28,687 nucleotides of DNA from JBCBKU01 sp038521345 (GTDB taxonomy: Bacteria > Pseudomonadota > Alphaproteobacteria > Rhodobacterales > Rhodobacteraceae), in contig JBCBKU010000029.1 of NCBI GenBank assembly GCA_038521345.1, positions 1 to 28,687 on the forward strand, in the 5' to 3' direction. The translations under genes were made by a program, and so were the position numbers. Positions 6,638 to 14,945 of this stretch are shown in pieces. The notes under the pieces were generated by a model that saw only the letters and a list, made by a program, of their open reading frames with translations, was not told where the DNA came from and ran no database searches. Each line of letters begins with the position of its first letter. Position 1 is the first letter of the stretch.

Positions 6638-7984
6638 TTAATCAAGCGCCTGCGACAGCCAGCCCTCGAGCCAGTGAATGTCATACCGGCCCGCCTGAAT
6701 ATCCGGCTCTTGAAGAAGAGCGTCAAAGAGCGGCACCGTGGTGTCTACCCCGTCGACAATCAACTCTCCCAAGGCGCGGTCCAAACGGGCGATGGCCTCG
6801 GCCCGGTCGCGCCCATGCACGATCAGTTTGCCGATCAGGCTGTCGTAGTACGGCGGGATCCGGTAGCCGTCGTAAATCGCGCTGTCCATGCGGACGCCCA
6901 GACCGCCGGGTGCATGATACTGGGTGATCATGCCCGGGGACGGTGCGAAATCGGGAAGCTTCTCGGCATTGATCCGCACTTCGATCGCATGTCCCGAGAG
7001 CGTCAGATCCTCTTGGGCGAACGACATCGGTTCGCCCGCGGCAACCCGGATCTGTTCGCGCACCAGATCGACCCCGAACACGGCCTCAGTGACCGGGTGT
7101 TCGACCTGCAGGCGGGTATTCATCTCGATGAAGTAGAACTCGCCATCTTCGTAAAGGAACTCGATTGTGCCCGCCCCGCGATAGCCGATCTTGGCCACGG
7201 CCTCGGCGCAGGTGCGCCCGATCTCGGCTCGCGTGGCCGCGTCAATGGCCGGTCCCGGGGCCTCTTCGAGGACTTTCTGGTGACGGCGCTGAAGCGAGCA
7301 ATCGCGCTCGCCCAGATGCACGGCCTTGCCCTTGCCATCGCCGAAGACCTGGATCTCGATGTGACGGGGCTTGCCGAGATACTTCTCGATATAGACCTCG
7401 TCATTCCCGAAGGCCGCCTTGGCTTCGGCCCGGGCGGTGCGGAAAGCGGTTTCGATATCGGCCTCGGTACGCGCGACCTTCATACCACGCCCGCCGCCGC
7501 CTGCTGTCGCCTTGATCAACACGGGGTAGCCCATGTCGGCGGCTACGGCTCGTGCGGATTCAAGATCCGGGACGCCGCCATCGGATCCCGGAACGACCGG
7601 AACCCCGAGATCTTTCATAGTCTCTTTCGCGGTGATCTTGTCGCCCATCATGCGGATATGCTCGGCGGTGGGCCCGATAAACGCGATCTGATGATCTTCC
7701 ACGATCTGCACGAACTGGGCGTTCTCGCTCAGAAACCCGTAGCCCGGATGGATCGCCTGTGCGCCGGTGATCTCGCACGCCGAGATGATGGCTGGAAAGG
7801 ACAGGTAGGACTGAGCCGCCGCAGGCGGGCCTATACAGACGCTTTCATCGGCCATCCGGACATGCATAGCGTCCGCGTCTGCGGTCGAGTGCACCGCGAC
7901 CGAACCAATACCCATTTCGCGGCAGGCGCGGACGACGCGAAGGGCGATCTCGCCCCGGTTCGCGATCAGGACTTTGTCGAACAT
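6638..7984 (-). CDS. accC: Acetyl-CoA carboxylase biotin carboxylase subunit
   Basis: A 448-residue ATP-grasp enzyme that carboxylates biotin on AccB, the first half of the acetyl-CoA carboxylase reaction for fatty acid synthesis. The order of parts is normal: N-terminal domain MFDKVLIANRGEIALRVVRA, glycine-rich ATP loop T-A-G-G-G-G-R-G-M-K near 161-170, E-K-Y-L-G-K-P-R-H-I-E near 201-211, H-L-G-E-R-D-C-S-L-Q-R-R-H-Q-K near 223-237, and the catalytic F-I-E-M-N-T-R-L-Q-V-E-H-P-V-T-E near 288-303. The length matches the family. It follows accB after a 10-base gap and precedes aat, so accB-accC-aat form a likely operon. Confidence 0.98.
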   Translation of the reverse strand: MFDKVLIANRGEIALRVVRACREMGIGSVAVHSTADADAMHVRMADESVCIGPPAAAQSYLSFPAIISACEITGAQAIHPGYGFLSENAQFVQIVEDHQIAFIGPTAEHIRMMGDKITAKETMKDLGVPVVPGSDGGVPDLESARAVAADMGYPVLIKATAGGGGRGMKVARTEADIETAFRTARAEAKAAFGNDEVYIEKYLGKPRHIEIQVFGDGKGKAVHLGERDCSLQRRHQKVLEEAPGPAIDAATRAEIGRTCAEAVAKIGYRGAGTIEFLYEDGEFYFIEMNTRLQVEHPVTEAVFGVDLVREQIRVAAGEPMSFAQEDLTLSGHAIEVRINAEKLPDFAPSPGMITQYHAPGGLGVRMDSAIYDGYRIPPYYDSLIGKLIVHGRDRAEAIARLDRALGELIVDGVDTTVPLFDALLQEPDIQAGRYDIHWLEGWLSQALD

Positions 7985-7994
7985 GGCCCGCGCC

Positions 7995-8483
7995 TTACTC
8001 GACGATCATGAGGGGCGCGCCGAACTCGACCGGGGCGCCGTCCTCAACCAGAATCCGCTTGACCGTGCCGGCGCGGGGCGCCGGGATGTGGTTCATGGTC
8101 TTCATGGCTTCGACGATCAGAAGCGTCTGGCCCTCGGCGACCGTATCTCCGGCTGCGACGAAGGCGGCGGTGCCTGGTTCGGGCGACAGATAGGCGGTGC
8201 CCACCATCGGCGAGGTAACCGCGCCCGGGTGGCCCGCCGGATCGTCGGCGGCCGGCGCTTCGGCCACTGGGGCGGCCGGCGCAGCAGCCGCAGCCGGGGC
8301 GACCGGTGCGGGAGCAACTGCCACCGGCGCGGCCATGGGTGCGGCCCGGCTGACGCGCACATTCAGGCTGTCGTCCTCGCCGAATTCCCGCTTCACTTCC
8401 AATTCTGTCAACTCGTTGGCTTTCAGGAGCTCTGCGAGCGCCTGGATAAAAGCCACATCCTCGTCCCTTTGGGATTGCGTCAT
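7995..8483 (-). CDS. accB: Acetyl-CoA carboxylase biotin carboxyl carrier protein
   Basis: A 162-residue carrier protein. Residues 1-45 form the N-terminal segment, 46-86 an Ala/Pro-rich flexible linker, and about 87-162 the biotinyl domain. Lys128 in the VEAMKTMNHI motif is the biotin attachment site; it reads EAMKT where many AccB proteins have EAMKM. The frame is open to 8771, but the family N-terminus begins MTQSQRDEDVAFIQALAELL at 8483, preceded by GAGGAAAG. It passes biotin between AccC and the transcarboxylase AccAD, which is not in the window. The 220 bases between this start and preT hold two divergent promoters and no gene. Confidence 0.97.
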   Translation of the reverse strand: MTQSQRDEDVAFIQALAELLKANELTELEVKREFGEDDSLNVRVSRAAPMAAPVAVAPAPVAPAAAAAPAAPVAEAPAADDPAGHPGAVTSPMVGTAYLSPEPGTAAFVAAGDTVAEGQTLLIVEAMKTMNHIPAPRAGTVKRILVEDGAPVEFGAPLMIVE

Positions 8484-8528
8484 ATCTTTCCTCGACCGGT
8501 TCTGAGCGCCTGCCTCATTGTCCCTGCT

Positions 8529-8557
8529 CGTATACGCGAGCACCCCCGGCGTGAAAA
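8529..8557 (-). promoter_or_regulatory. accB promoter candidate with overlapping inverted repeat
   Basis: On the minus strand TTTTCA (8557-8552) is followed after 17 bases by TATACG (8534-8529). The -10 lies inside an inverted repeat, TGCTCG (8525-8530) and CGAGCA (8537-8542), separated by six bases. The arrangement would suit a regulator that covers the -10 of accB-accC-aat. Promoter strength and any regulator are inferred; the repeat is seen directly. Confidence 0.4.
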
Positions 8558-8703
8558 GGTGCAGAAATCCGTCCGGTTCCCGCCCGGATCGCAGGCAGCA
8601 TGCCCATGGCCTGACCGTCGTCGGGCGGCTGGTTGAGGCCGCGGTGCAATTGCCTGTTGATAAATGTGGATGCCGTGGCAAGCTCAGGCCAGAGGGAGAC
8701 CAC

Positions 8704-10038
8704 ATGACAAACAGCCCGCTGACACCCGGCGTTGCCCCAGAACGGCTTTCGCCCGAAGACCTTGCCCGCAACTTCTCGGACGTGCATCCGGCCTTCGACC
8801 GCCACGAGGCGGCCGTTGCAGCCGACCGGTGTTATTTCTGTTACGATGCGCCCTGCATCACGGCGTGCCCGACCGCGATCGATATTCCGCTCTTCATTCG
8901 TCAGATCCAGGCCGGCAACCCGGAAGCTGCCGCCAAGACCATTCTCGAGCAGAATATCCTCGGCGGCATGTGCGCCCGGGTCTGCCCGACCGAGACGCTG
9001 TGCGAAGAAGCCTGCGTACGCGAGGCCGCCGAAGGCAAACCGGTCGAGATCGGCCGCTTGCAGCGCCACGCAACCGACGCCCTGCAGGAAGCCGGGGTCC
9101 ATCCCTTCGTTCGGGGCATGCCCACCGGCAAGACCGTGGCCGTCGTCGGTGCCGGACCGGCCGGTCTGTCCTGCGCCCACCGCTTGGCGATGAAGGGCCA
9201 CGAGGTCGACCTGTTCGATGCACGTGCAAAGCCGGGCGGCCTGAACGAATACGGGATCGCGAGCTACAAGACCGTCGATGGCTTTGCCCAGACCGAAGTT
9301 AATTGGCTGCTTGAGATCGGCGGGATCACCATGCGCACCGGCCAGCGGCTGGGGCGGGAATTGTCGCTTGATGCGCTGCGCGGTGAATATGACGCGGTGT
9401 TCCTCGGCGTCGGTCTGATGGGTGTCAATGCGCTGCGCGCCGAGGGTGAGACCCATGCCCACGTTCTGGACGCGGTGGATTTCATTTCGGATCTGCGTCA
9501 GGCGAAAGATGTCCGTCAGGTGCCGGTGGGGCGTGACGTGGTCGTCGTGGGCGGTGGAATGACGGCGGTCGACGCGGCGGTTCAGTCGAAGCTTCTCGGC
9601 GCTGAAACCGTGACAATGGTCTATCGTCGTTCGCGCGACCGGATGTCAGCCTCGGATCACGAACTCGATCTCGCGACCTCGAAGGGGGTGCGCATCGTGA
9701 CCGGCGCCGCGCCGATCCGGCTGATGGGCGGCGAAACCGTGACCGCGATTGAATTCGCCTATACGAGCGAGGGACCGGACGGGCTGACCACCACGGACGA
9801 AACGTTCACACTGAAGGCCGATCAGGTGTTGAAAGCCATCGGGCAGCACCTTGACGGGGCTCCGGGAGAGTTGAAACTCGACGGGCGAAAGATCTGGGTG
9901 AAGGGTCCGGGACGCACCTCGATCAACGGTGTCTGGGCCGGCGGCGACTGCGCGTTGGGCGGCGATGACCTGACGGTAACTGCCGTGGCTGAAGGCCGCG
10001 ATGCGGCCGAGGACATCCACGAGGCGCTGGTTTCATGA
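8704..10038 (+). CDS. preT: NAD(P)-dependent dihydropyrimidine dehydrogenase, PreT subunit
   Basis: A 444-residue flavoprotein that takes electrons from NAD(P)H and passes them to PreA for reduction of uracil or thymine. The N-terminal iron-sulfur domain has Cys43, Cys46, Cys51, Cys55 and Cys90, Cys94, Cys100, Cys104. The FAD fold follows with GAGPAG (149-154) and the G-G-L-N-E-Y-G-I turn near 178-185. The NAD(P) fold has GGG at 283-285, then Y-R-R-S. This matches the N-terminal half of mammalian dihydropyrimidine dehydrogenase. The frame opens at 8518, but the ATG at 8704 has GAGGGAG at 8691-8697 and the family N-terminus. PreA is encoded two genes downstream, separated by a methyltransferase. 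Confidence 0.95.
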   Translation: MTNSPLTPGVAPERLSPEDLARNFSDVHPAFDRHEAAVAADRCYFCYDAPCITACPTAIDIPLFIRQIQAGNPEAAAKTILEQNILGGMCARVCPTETLCEEACVREAAEGKPVEIGRLQRHATDALQEAGVHPFVRGMPTGKTVAVVGAGPAGLSCAHRLAMKGHEVDLFDARAKPGGLNEYGIASYKTVDGFAQTEVNWLLEIGGITMRTGQRLGRELSLDALRGEYDAVFLGVGLMGVNALRAEGETHAHVLDAVDFISDLRQAKDVRQVPVGRDVVVVGGGMTAVDAAVQSKLLGAETVTMVYRRSRDRMSASDHELDLATSKGVRIVTGAAPIRLMGGETVTAIEFAYTSEGPDGLTTTDETFTLKADQVLKAIGQHLDGAPGELKLDGRKIWVKGPGRTSINGVWAGGDCALGGDDLTVTAVAEGRDAAEDIHEALVS

Positions 10039-10078
10039 TACGATCCGGCTTTTCGTCGGAGATATAAGGACCAGACCC

Positions 10079-10915
10079 ATGTCAGACATCGAAACCGCCG
10101 TTGCAGAGCACTACACCACCGGGGAACTGACCGCGCGGGTTATCTCGGCCCTGAAGGAATTGGGGATCGACGCCGATGCGGCGACGCCGGACGACCTCAA
10201 GGCGGGCGACGAATTTCACACTGGCGGCGTTGAGGCCACGGAACACTTTTTCGGTCATCTGACGGTCACATCGTCGACCCGGGTGCTGGATGTCGGATCC
10301 GGCATCGGAGGTACTTCGCGGTTCGTCAGTGATCGTTTTGGCGCCAACGTTACCGGTGTCGATCTCACGCCCGAATTCGTCGAAACCGCGGCGGCCCTGA
10401 CCGAGATGGTCGGCCTGTCTGACAAGGTCCGGTTCTTGGTTGGCAGCGCGCTCGCAATGCCGGTTCCCGATGCGACATTCGATCTGGCGATCCTGATGCA
10501 TGTGGGCATGAACATCGAGGACAAAGCGGCGCTGTTCTCCGAGGTCGCCCGTGTCCTCGCACCCGGCGGGATCTTCGCCGTTTTTGACGTGATGAAAGGG
10601 ACGACAGACGAGGATCTGGTCTTCCCGCTGCCGTGGTCGAGCCGACCCGAAACGTCCTTCCTCGCCCCGCCCGCGGTCTATGCTGATGCGGCAGACTCGG
10701 TGGCGCTTCGCATGGTGCTCGAAGAGGACCGGTCGGAATTCGCGCTCGACTTCTTCGCACGCGTATTTGCAAAAACCCAAGCAGAGGGGCCGGCGCCCCT
10801 TGGGATCCATCTGATGATGGGACAGACCGCGGGCGAGAAACTCGGAAACTATGTCACCAACCTCAAGGCCGGACGCCTGCGCCCGGTCGAGATGATCTTT
10901 GAGAAGGCGGCATAG
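10079..10915 (+). CDS. Class I SAM-dependent methyltransferase
   Basis: A 278-residue protein with a Rossmann methyltransferase domain over about residues 60-180: motif I V-L-D-V-G-S-G-I-G-G-T-S near 70-81, the acidic end of strand 2 in G-V-D-L near 94-97, and the motif around A-L-A-M-P-V-P-D-A-T-F-D-L-A near 123-136. A longer N-terminal helical region and a C-terminal block with G-I-H-L-M-M-G-Q-T resemble the sarcosine/dimethylglycine and related small-molecule methyltransferases; the substrate is not shown by the sequence. AAGGA at 10066-10070 supports this start; the frame opens 78 bases earlier inside preT. Its place between preT and preA is unusual, since the two dehydrogenase subunits are normally adjacent. 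Confidence 0.88.
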   Translation: MSDIETAVAEHYTTGELTARVISALKELGIDADAATPDDLKAGDEFHTGGVEATEHFFGHLTVTSSTRVLDVGSGIGGTSRFVSDRFGANVTGVDLTPEFVETAAALTEMVGLSDKVRFLVGSALAMPVPDATFDLAILMHVGMNIEDKAALFSEVARVLAPGGIFAVFDVMKGTTDEDLVFPLPWSSRPETSFLAPPAVYADAADSVALRMVLEEDRSEFALDFFARVFAKTQAEGPAPLGIHLMMGQTAGEKLGNYVTNLKAGRLRPVEMIFEKAA

Positions 10916-10951
10916 ATGGCGCCGGAGCTCTTAGCCACTGGTGCAGGTGGA

Positions 10952-10970
10952 TGCGGCGCGAGTCGCCGCA
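10952..10970 (+). repeat. GC-rich hairpin between the methyltransferase and preA
   Basis: TGCGGCG (10952-10958) and CGCCGCA (10964-10970) form a perfect 7-bp stem with a 5-base loop. It lies 37 bases after the methyltransferase stop and 75 bases before preA. There is no T-run, so simple termination is doubtful; it could protect the 3' end of an upstream message or tune preA expression. The rest of the 129-base gap shows no gene. Confidence 0.5.
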
Positions 10971-11044
10971 ACGTGCCCGCCTGGGCTTATGACACGCTTC
11001 CTGCCGAGACTTCCGAACGGCATCACATGAAAGGATCCTGAGAC

Positions 11045-12346
11045 ATGGCCGATCTTTCCGCCGAATTCGTGGGTATCAAGAGCCCGAACCCGTTCTGGCT
11101 GGCGTCGGCTCCGCCAACGGACAAGGCCTATAACGTCGTGCGGGCCTTTGAAGCAGGCTGGGGCGGGGTGGTGTGGAAGACCCTCGGGCTTGATCCGCAT
11201 ATCGTGAACGTCAACGGCCCGCGCTACGGCGTCATCTACGGGGCCGACCGGCGGGTGCTGGGCCTGAACAATATCGAGCTGATCACCGATCGCCCGCTCG
11301 AGGTGAACCTGCGCGAGATCAAGGAGGTCAAGCGCGACTGGCCCGACCGCGCCATGGTGGTCAGCCTGATGGTGCCGTGCGACGAAGCAAGCTGGAAAAC
11401 CATCCTGCCGATGGTCGAAGAGACAGGTGCCGACGGGATCGAACTGAACTTCGGCTGCCCGCACGGGATGAGCGAGCGGGGCATGGGATCGGCTGTGGGG
11501 CAGGTCCCGGAATACATTGAAATGGTCACCCGCTGGTGCAAGCAGAACACGCGTATGCCGGTAATCGTGAAACTGACGCCCAACATCACGGATATCCGCT
11601 ATCCCGCCCGGGCGGCCCATGCGGGCGGTGCCGATGCCGTCAGTCTGATCAACACGGTCTCTTCGATCACATCCGTGAACCTCGATACGTTTTCGCCCGA
11701 GCCGTCGATCGACGGGAAGGGGAGCCATGGAGGGTATTGCGGACCCGCCGTGAAGCCCATCGCGCTGAACATGGTGGCCGAGATCGCGCGGGATCCCGAA
11801 ATGGCCGGCCTTCCGATCTCAGGGATCGGGGGCGTGACCACGTGGCGCGATGCGGCCGAGTTCCTCGCGCTGGGCGCGGGCAATGTTCAGGTGTGCACCG
11901 CGGCCATGACCTATGGGTTCAAGGTGGTCGAGGAAATGAAACGCGGATTGTCGGACTGGATGGATGAGAAAGGCTACACCTCGGTCGATCAGGTCGTGGG
12001 GCGCGCCGTGCCCAATGTCACCGACTGGCAGTACCTGAACCTGAACTACGTGACCAAAGCGCGGATCGACCAGGACGCCTGCATCAAATGCGGCCGGTGC
12101 TATGCGGCCTGCGAGGACACGTCGCATCAGGCGATTTCGATGTCGCCCGACCGCGTCTTCGAGGTGATCGACGCCGAATGCGTGGCCTGCAATCTTTGCG
12201 TGGACGTTTGTCCGGTCGAGAACTGCATCACGATGGAGGAACTTGCGCCCGGAACGGTCGATCCGAGGACGGGCCGGGTGGTCGAGGACACCTATGCGAA
12301 CTGGACCACGCATCCCAACAACCCCGCGTCACAGGCGGCAGAGTAA
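11045..12346 (+). CDS. preA: NAD-dependent dihydropyrimidine dehydrogenase, PreA subunit
   Basis: A 433-residue protein that reduces the pyrimidine ring. Residues 1-330 form the FMN-binding TIM barrel, including G-V-V-W-K-T-L-G near 41-48, E-L-N-F-G-C-P-H-G-M near 133-142 with the catalytic Cys138 (equivalent to Cys671 of mammalian DPD), K-L-T-P-N near 176-180 and G-I-G-G-V near 260-264. The C-terminal ferredoxin domain holds two 4Fe-4S clusters: Cys346, 349, 352, 356 and Cys379, 382, 385, 389. The length matches bacterial PreA. With PreT it starts the reductive pathway to dihydrouracil or dihydrothymine. A hairpin after the stop may end the transcript. Confidence 0.96.
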   Translation: MADLSAEFVGIKSPNPFWLASAPPTDKAYNVVRAFEAGWGGVVWKTLGLDPHIVNVNGPRYGVIYGADRRVLGLNNIELITDRPLEVNLREIKEVKRDWPDRAMVVSLMVPCDEASWKTILPMVEETGADGIELNFGCPHGMSERGMGSAVGQVPEYIEMVTRWCKQNTRMPVIVKLTPNITDIRYPARAAHAGGADAVSLINTVSSITSVNLDTFSPEPSIDGKGSHGGYCGPAVKPIALNMVAEIARDPEMAGLPISGIGGVTTWRDAAEFLALGAGNVQVCTAAMTYGFKVVEEMKRGLSDWMDEKGYTSVDQVVGRAVPNVTDWQYLNLNYVTKARIDQDACIKCGRCYAACEDTSHQAISMSPDRVFEVIDAECVACNLCVDVCPVENCITMEELAPGTVDPRTGRVVEDTYANWTTHPNNPASQAAE

Positions 12347-12358
12347 GCGCGGATCGGG

Positions 12359-12385
12359 CGGAGCGCCTTCGGCGCGTTCCGTTCT
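12359..12385 (+). terminator. Probable terminator after preA
   Basis: CGGA-GCGCC (12359-12367), loop TTC, then GGCGC and TCCG (12371-12381) give a 9-bp stem interrupted by a two-base bulge. It begins 13 bases after the preA stop and is followed by TTCTCTC, a poor but pyrimidine-rich tail. It could act for preA; the minus-strand gene at 12470-12985 converges on the same spot. Confidence 0.5.
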
Positions 12386-12469
12386 CTCGGCCGCCGGCCG
12401 TTGGCCGTCCGCCTCGGGCCGCGTCTGACTTGCGTCGACCGCCGTGTTGGGCGCCGGCGCGTGATCAGT

Positions 12470-12985
12470 CTAGCGCATGACGTCAACCTGACGTTCCGCC
12501 GGCGGTTCGGCGATGCGTCGGGTTTCTGCGGTTCCCGCTTCGGCGCGCAGGCTTGGCACATCCGTGCCGGTTGGAACGGACTCAAAATCGGGATCGGGTT
12601 CAACCGCGGGAGTGCTGGCGCGGGCCGGCGCGGTCTCGGTCGGGGGCGCCGAAGGGGGCGTTGAGGGATCCGCAGAAGACGAGGGCGCGTCCAAATCCGG
12701 TTCTGGTTCCCGAGGGGCCGCGGCCTCGGCCCGGCGCTGTTCGAGAAGCGTGATCTCGAAGGCGGGCGGAGGACCCGCGGGCAAGTCCCGTGCCTGTCGA
12801 TCCGGGCGGGGCGGCGCCGGCGCGATGCGCGGCGCCTGGTCGGGCGGATCAATCCGTTCCGGGGAGAGGCCGGCCCCGCCAGCGGGTCGGACGCCGGTGT
12901 CTGCCGGGCGATCGAGCCGCGGGGCGTCGGGCAGGATTGCGGGCCGCAGATCGGCCTGGGTCGGGGTGCTGAGCGGGGTCAGCAT
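12470..12985 (-). CDS. Pro/Ala-rich, probably disordered hypothetical protein
   Basis: A 171-residue protein dominated by Pro, Ala, Arg, Glu and Asp, with no membrane segment or signal peptide and no recognised domain. The only part with an ordered look is A-F-E-I-T-L-L-E-Q-R-R-A near residues 75-86, a short amphipathic helix. The start is well supported by CAGGAG eight bases before the ATG on the minus strand. The competing plus-strand frame (12513-13100) is Ser/Gly/Arg-rich and lacks a good ribosome binding site. It converges with preA, and the 248 bases upstream separate it from the divergent aminotransferase. No function can be given; it may be a lineage-specific roseobacter protein. Confidence 0.6.
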   Translation of the reverse strand: MLTPLSTPTQADLRPAILPDAPRLDRPADTGVRPAGGAGLSPERIDPPDQAPRIAPAPPRPDRQARDLPAGPPPAFEITLLEQRRAEAAAPREPEPDLDAPSSSADPSTPPSAPPTETAPARASTPAVEPDPDFESVPTGTDVPSLRAEAGTAETRRIAEPPAERQVDVMR

Positions 12986-13159
12986 GGTAAGGCTCCTGTT
13001 TGGGCAGGGACGCGGTGCGTCCCGGATCAGCGGCCTCGATTCTCTGCCGCGCCGGTTGCCGAAAGATGAACGCGGCCCCGAAAGCAGGCAAAAGCGTTAA
13101 CGGCGCGGCAGCGACGCCGGGCACGGATCGAAGCCGCCTCAATCCAACACCGGCCTTTC

Positions 13160-13187
13160 TTGACTGGCCCCCTCCGCGTGGTAGCGT
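13160..13187 (+). promoter_or_regulatory. Aminotransferase gene promoter candidate
   Basis: TTGACT (13160-13165) and TAGCGT (13182-13187) are spaced by 16 bases, with the -35 matching 5/6. The transcript would begin at about 13194. The palindrome GGGTT-CGTT-AACCC (13205-13218) would then lie in the leader, and it contains the sequence GTTAAC. A second GTTAAC is upstream at about 13091-13096. GTTAAC resembles half of a CtrA box, but no full paired site is seen. Confidence 0.45.
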
Positions 13188-13233
13188 TTTCACTGCGAGC
13201 CACCGGGTTCGTTAACCCTGAAGGATTATTGCC

Positions 13234-14556
13234 ATGGCTCTAGACCGCACGATCCCGAACGACCTTTCCGCCTTCTGGATGCCCTTCACGGCCAATCGTC
13301 AGTTCAAGGCTGCGCCGCGCATGATCGTCGGTGCCAAGGACATGCATTATACGTCCGCCGATGGGCGCCAGATCCTTGACGGGGCAGCGGGGCTCTGGTG
13401 CTGCAATGCCGGGCATGGGCGGCCGAAGATTGTCGAGGCAATCGCGCGTCAGGCGGCTGAACTCGACTACGCCCCGGCTTTTCAGATGGGCCATCCCAAA
13501 GCGTTTGAACTGGCCACGCGGCTGCGGGATCTGGCTCCGGCGCCAATGGAACACGTCTTCTTCGTGAATTCCGGGTCCGAAAGCGTCGATACCGCGCTGA
13601 AGATCGCGCTTGCCTACCACCGTGCACGGGGCGACGCGGGCCGCACTCGCTTGATCGGGCGCGAGCGGGGGTATCACGGCGTCGGCTTTGGCGGTATCTC
13701 CGTGGGCGGGATCGTTAACAACCGGCGCATGTACGGGTCGCTTCTCGCCGGTGTCGATCACTTGCCCCATACCCACATTCCGGAGAACGCGTTCTCCCGG
13801 GGACAGCCAGAGCACGGTGTTCATCTTGCGGATGAACTCGAACGGATCGTCGCCCTGCACGGGGCCGAAACCATCGCGGCGGTCATCGTCGAGCCGATGG
13901 CGGGATCGACCGGCGTCCTGCTGCCACCCAAGGGATATCTTGAGCGGCTGCGCGAGATCTGTACCCGTCATGGCATTCTTCTGATCTTCGACGAGGTGAT
14001 CACCGGCTTCGGTCGGTTGGGCGCATCCTTTGCCGCCGAGCATTTCGGAGTGATGCCGGATCTGATGACCTGCGCCAAGGGCCTGACCTCGGGGGTCATC
14101 CCGATGGGTGCGGTTCTGACCACGGCCGAGGTCCACGATGCGTTCATGGATGGTCCCGAGCATCTGATCGAGCTGTTCCACGGATACACTTATTCGGGCA
14201 CTCCAATCGCCGCCGCCGCAGGTCTGGCGACGCTTGAAACCTATGCCGAGGAAGGTCTCTTCCAGCGCGCAGCGGATCTTGCAGGATACTGGGAAGACGG
14301 GCTTCATTCGCTGGCGGATTGCCCCCACGTGACCGACATCCGGAACATGGGCCTGATCGGCGCCGTTGAGCTTGAACCCGTAGCAGGGGAGCCGACGAAG
14401 CGGGCGTTCTCGGCGTTCCTGGCGATGTTCGAGAAGGGCTGCATGATCCGCACGACGGGGGACATCATCGCCATGTCGCCGCCCCTCATCATCGAGAAGG
14501 CGCATATCGATCAGTTGTTCGGGACGTTGCGAGAGGTGCTTCAGGGGCTCGACTAG
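13234..14556 (+). CDS. Omega-amino acid (beta-alanine):pyruvate aminotransferase, class III
   Basis: A 440-residue PLP enzyme of the class III (omega) aminotransferases. The opening F-W-M-P-F-T-A-N-R-Q-F-K is typical of the beta-alanine:pyruvate group. Visible sites are F-V-N-S-G-S-E-S for phosphate binding (110-117), G-Y-H-G-V near 146-150, Asp253 in IFDEVITGFGR, and the Schiff-base Lys282 in TCAKGLTSG. In this context it would convert beta-alanine, the end product of the uracil pathway, to malonate semialdehyde; other omega-amines cannot be excluded. It has its own upstream promoter candidate. The next gene begins two bases after the stop. Confidence 0.92.
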   Translation: MALDRTIPNDLSAFWMPFTANRQFKAAPRMIVGAKDMHYTSADGRQILDGAAGLWCCNAGHGRPKIVEAIARQAAELDYAPAFQMGHPKAFELATRLRDLAPAPMEHVFFVNSGSESVDTALKIALAYHRARGDAGRTRLIGRERGYHGVGFGGISVGGIVNNRRMYGSLLAGVDHLPHTHIPENAFSRGQPEHGVHLADELERIVALHGAETIAAVIVEPMAGSTGVLLPPKGYLERLREICTRHGILLIFDEVITGFGRLGASFAAEHFGVMPDLMTCAKGLTSGVIPMGAVLTTAEVHDAFMDGPEHLIELFHGYTYSGTPIAAAAGLATLETYAEEGLFQRAADLAGYWEDGLHSLADCPHVTDIRNMGLIGAVELEPVAGEPTKRAFSAFLAMFEKGCMIRTTGDIIAMSPPLIIEKAHIDQLFGTLREVLQGLD

Positions 14557-14558
14557 GC

Positions 14559-14945
14559 ATGGTCGAACGCGTCAGGGACCGGGACGCCATGATCCGGCAG
14601 ATGAAGCCGGCGCTTCAGGTCGGCCGTTTTGCTTTCACGACGGTGCCGGATGGCGAACCGGCAGACACCCGAAACGCGATCGCGACGCTACGCGAGGCCG
14701 AGGGATTGTCGCTTGTACTTCCGGCCGACGAGGTGCCTGGGGCCCCGGTTATGCGGCAGATCACCCTTCAGGTCTTCTCGGCGCTTGACGGGGTGGGGCT
14801 CACCGCTGCGGTCGCTGCCGCGCTCGCCGAGGGCGGCATTCCTGCGAACGTGGTTGCAGGCTTTCACCACGACCACGTGTTTGTGCCCGAGGCCGATGCC
14901 GACCGGGCCGTCGGCATCCTGCGGGGTCTTGCCGCTTCTACTTGA
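14559..14945 (+). CDS. ACT-domain protein (DUF2241-type)
   Basis: A 128-residue protein with two short ACT-like halves. Recognisable parts are M-K-P-A-L-Q-V-G-R-F-A-F near 15-26, A-x-x-R-E-A-E-G-L-S-L-V-L-P near 42-55, and the conserved end A-G-F-H-H-D-H-V-F-V-P near 99-109. ACT domains usually bind small ligands such as amino acids. A second candidate start is the internal ATG at 14589 (MIRQMKPAL); the start at 14559 was chosen because it lies two bases after the aminotransferase stop and suggests coupling. The role may be ligand sensing or regulation of the aminotransferase, which is inference. The last 8 bases overlap the convergent sulfotransferase gene. Confidence 0.82.
   Translation: MVERVRDRDAMIRQMKPALQVGRFAFTTVPDGEPADTRNAIATLREAEGLSLVLPADEVPGAPVMRQITLQVFSALDGVGLTAAVAAALAEGGIPANVVAGFHHDHVFVPEADADRAVGILRGLAAST

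Noticed and set aside
6674..8011. 445-codon open frame on the plus strand across accC
   Set aside because: It is antisense to accC, whose motifs are complete. The frame stays open because of the GC-rich third codon positions, and the product has no recognisable domain.
8657..8662. TTGATA as the -35 element of preT
   Set aside because: No acceptable -10 lies 16-18 bases downstream, so the preT promoter is left unassigned.
12513..13100. 195-codon plus-strand frame opposite the Pro-rich gene
   Set aside because: The product is low-complexity Ser/Gly/Arg and there is no good ribosome binding site. The minus-strand frame has CAGGAG in the right place.
13091..13217. Two GTTAAC sequences as CtrA binding sites
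   Set aside because: Each is only one half of the box. No paired TTAA at the right spacing was found, so a CtrA site is not claimed.
13240..14505. 421-codon open frame antisense to the aminotransferase gene
   Set aside because: It is a shadow of a complete PLP enzyme gene, with no family features.
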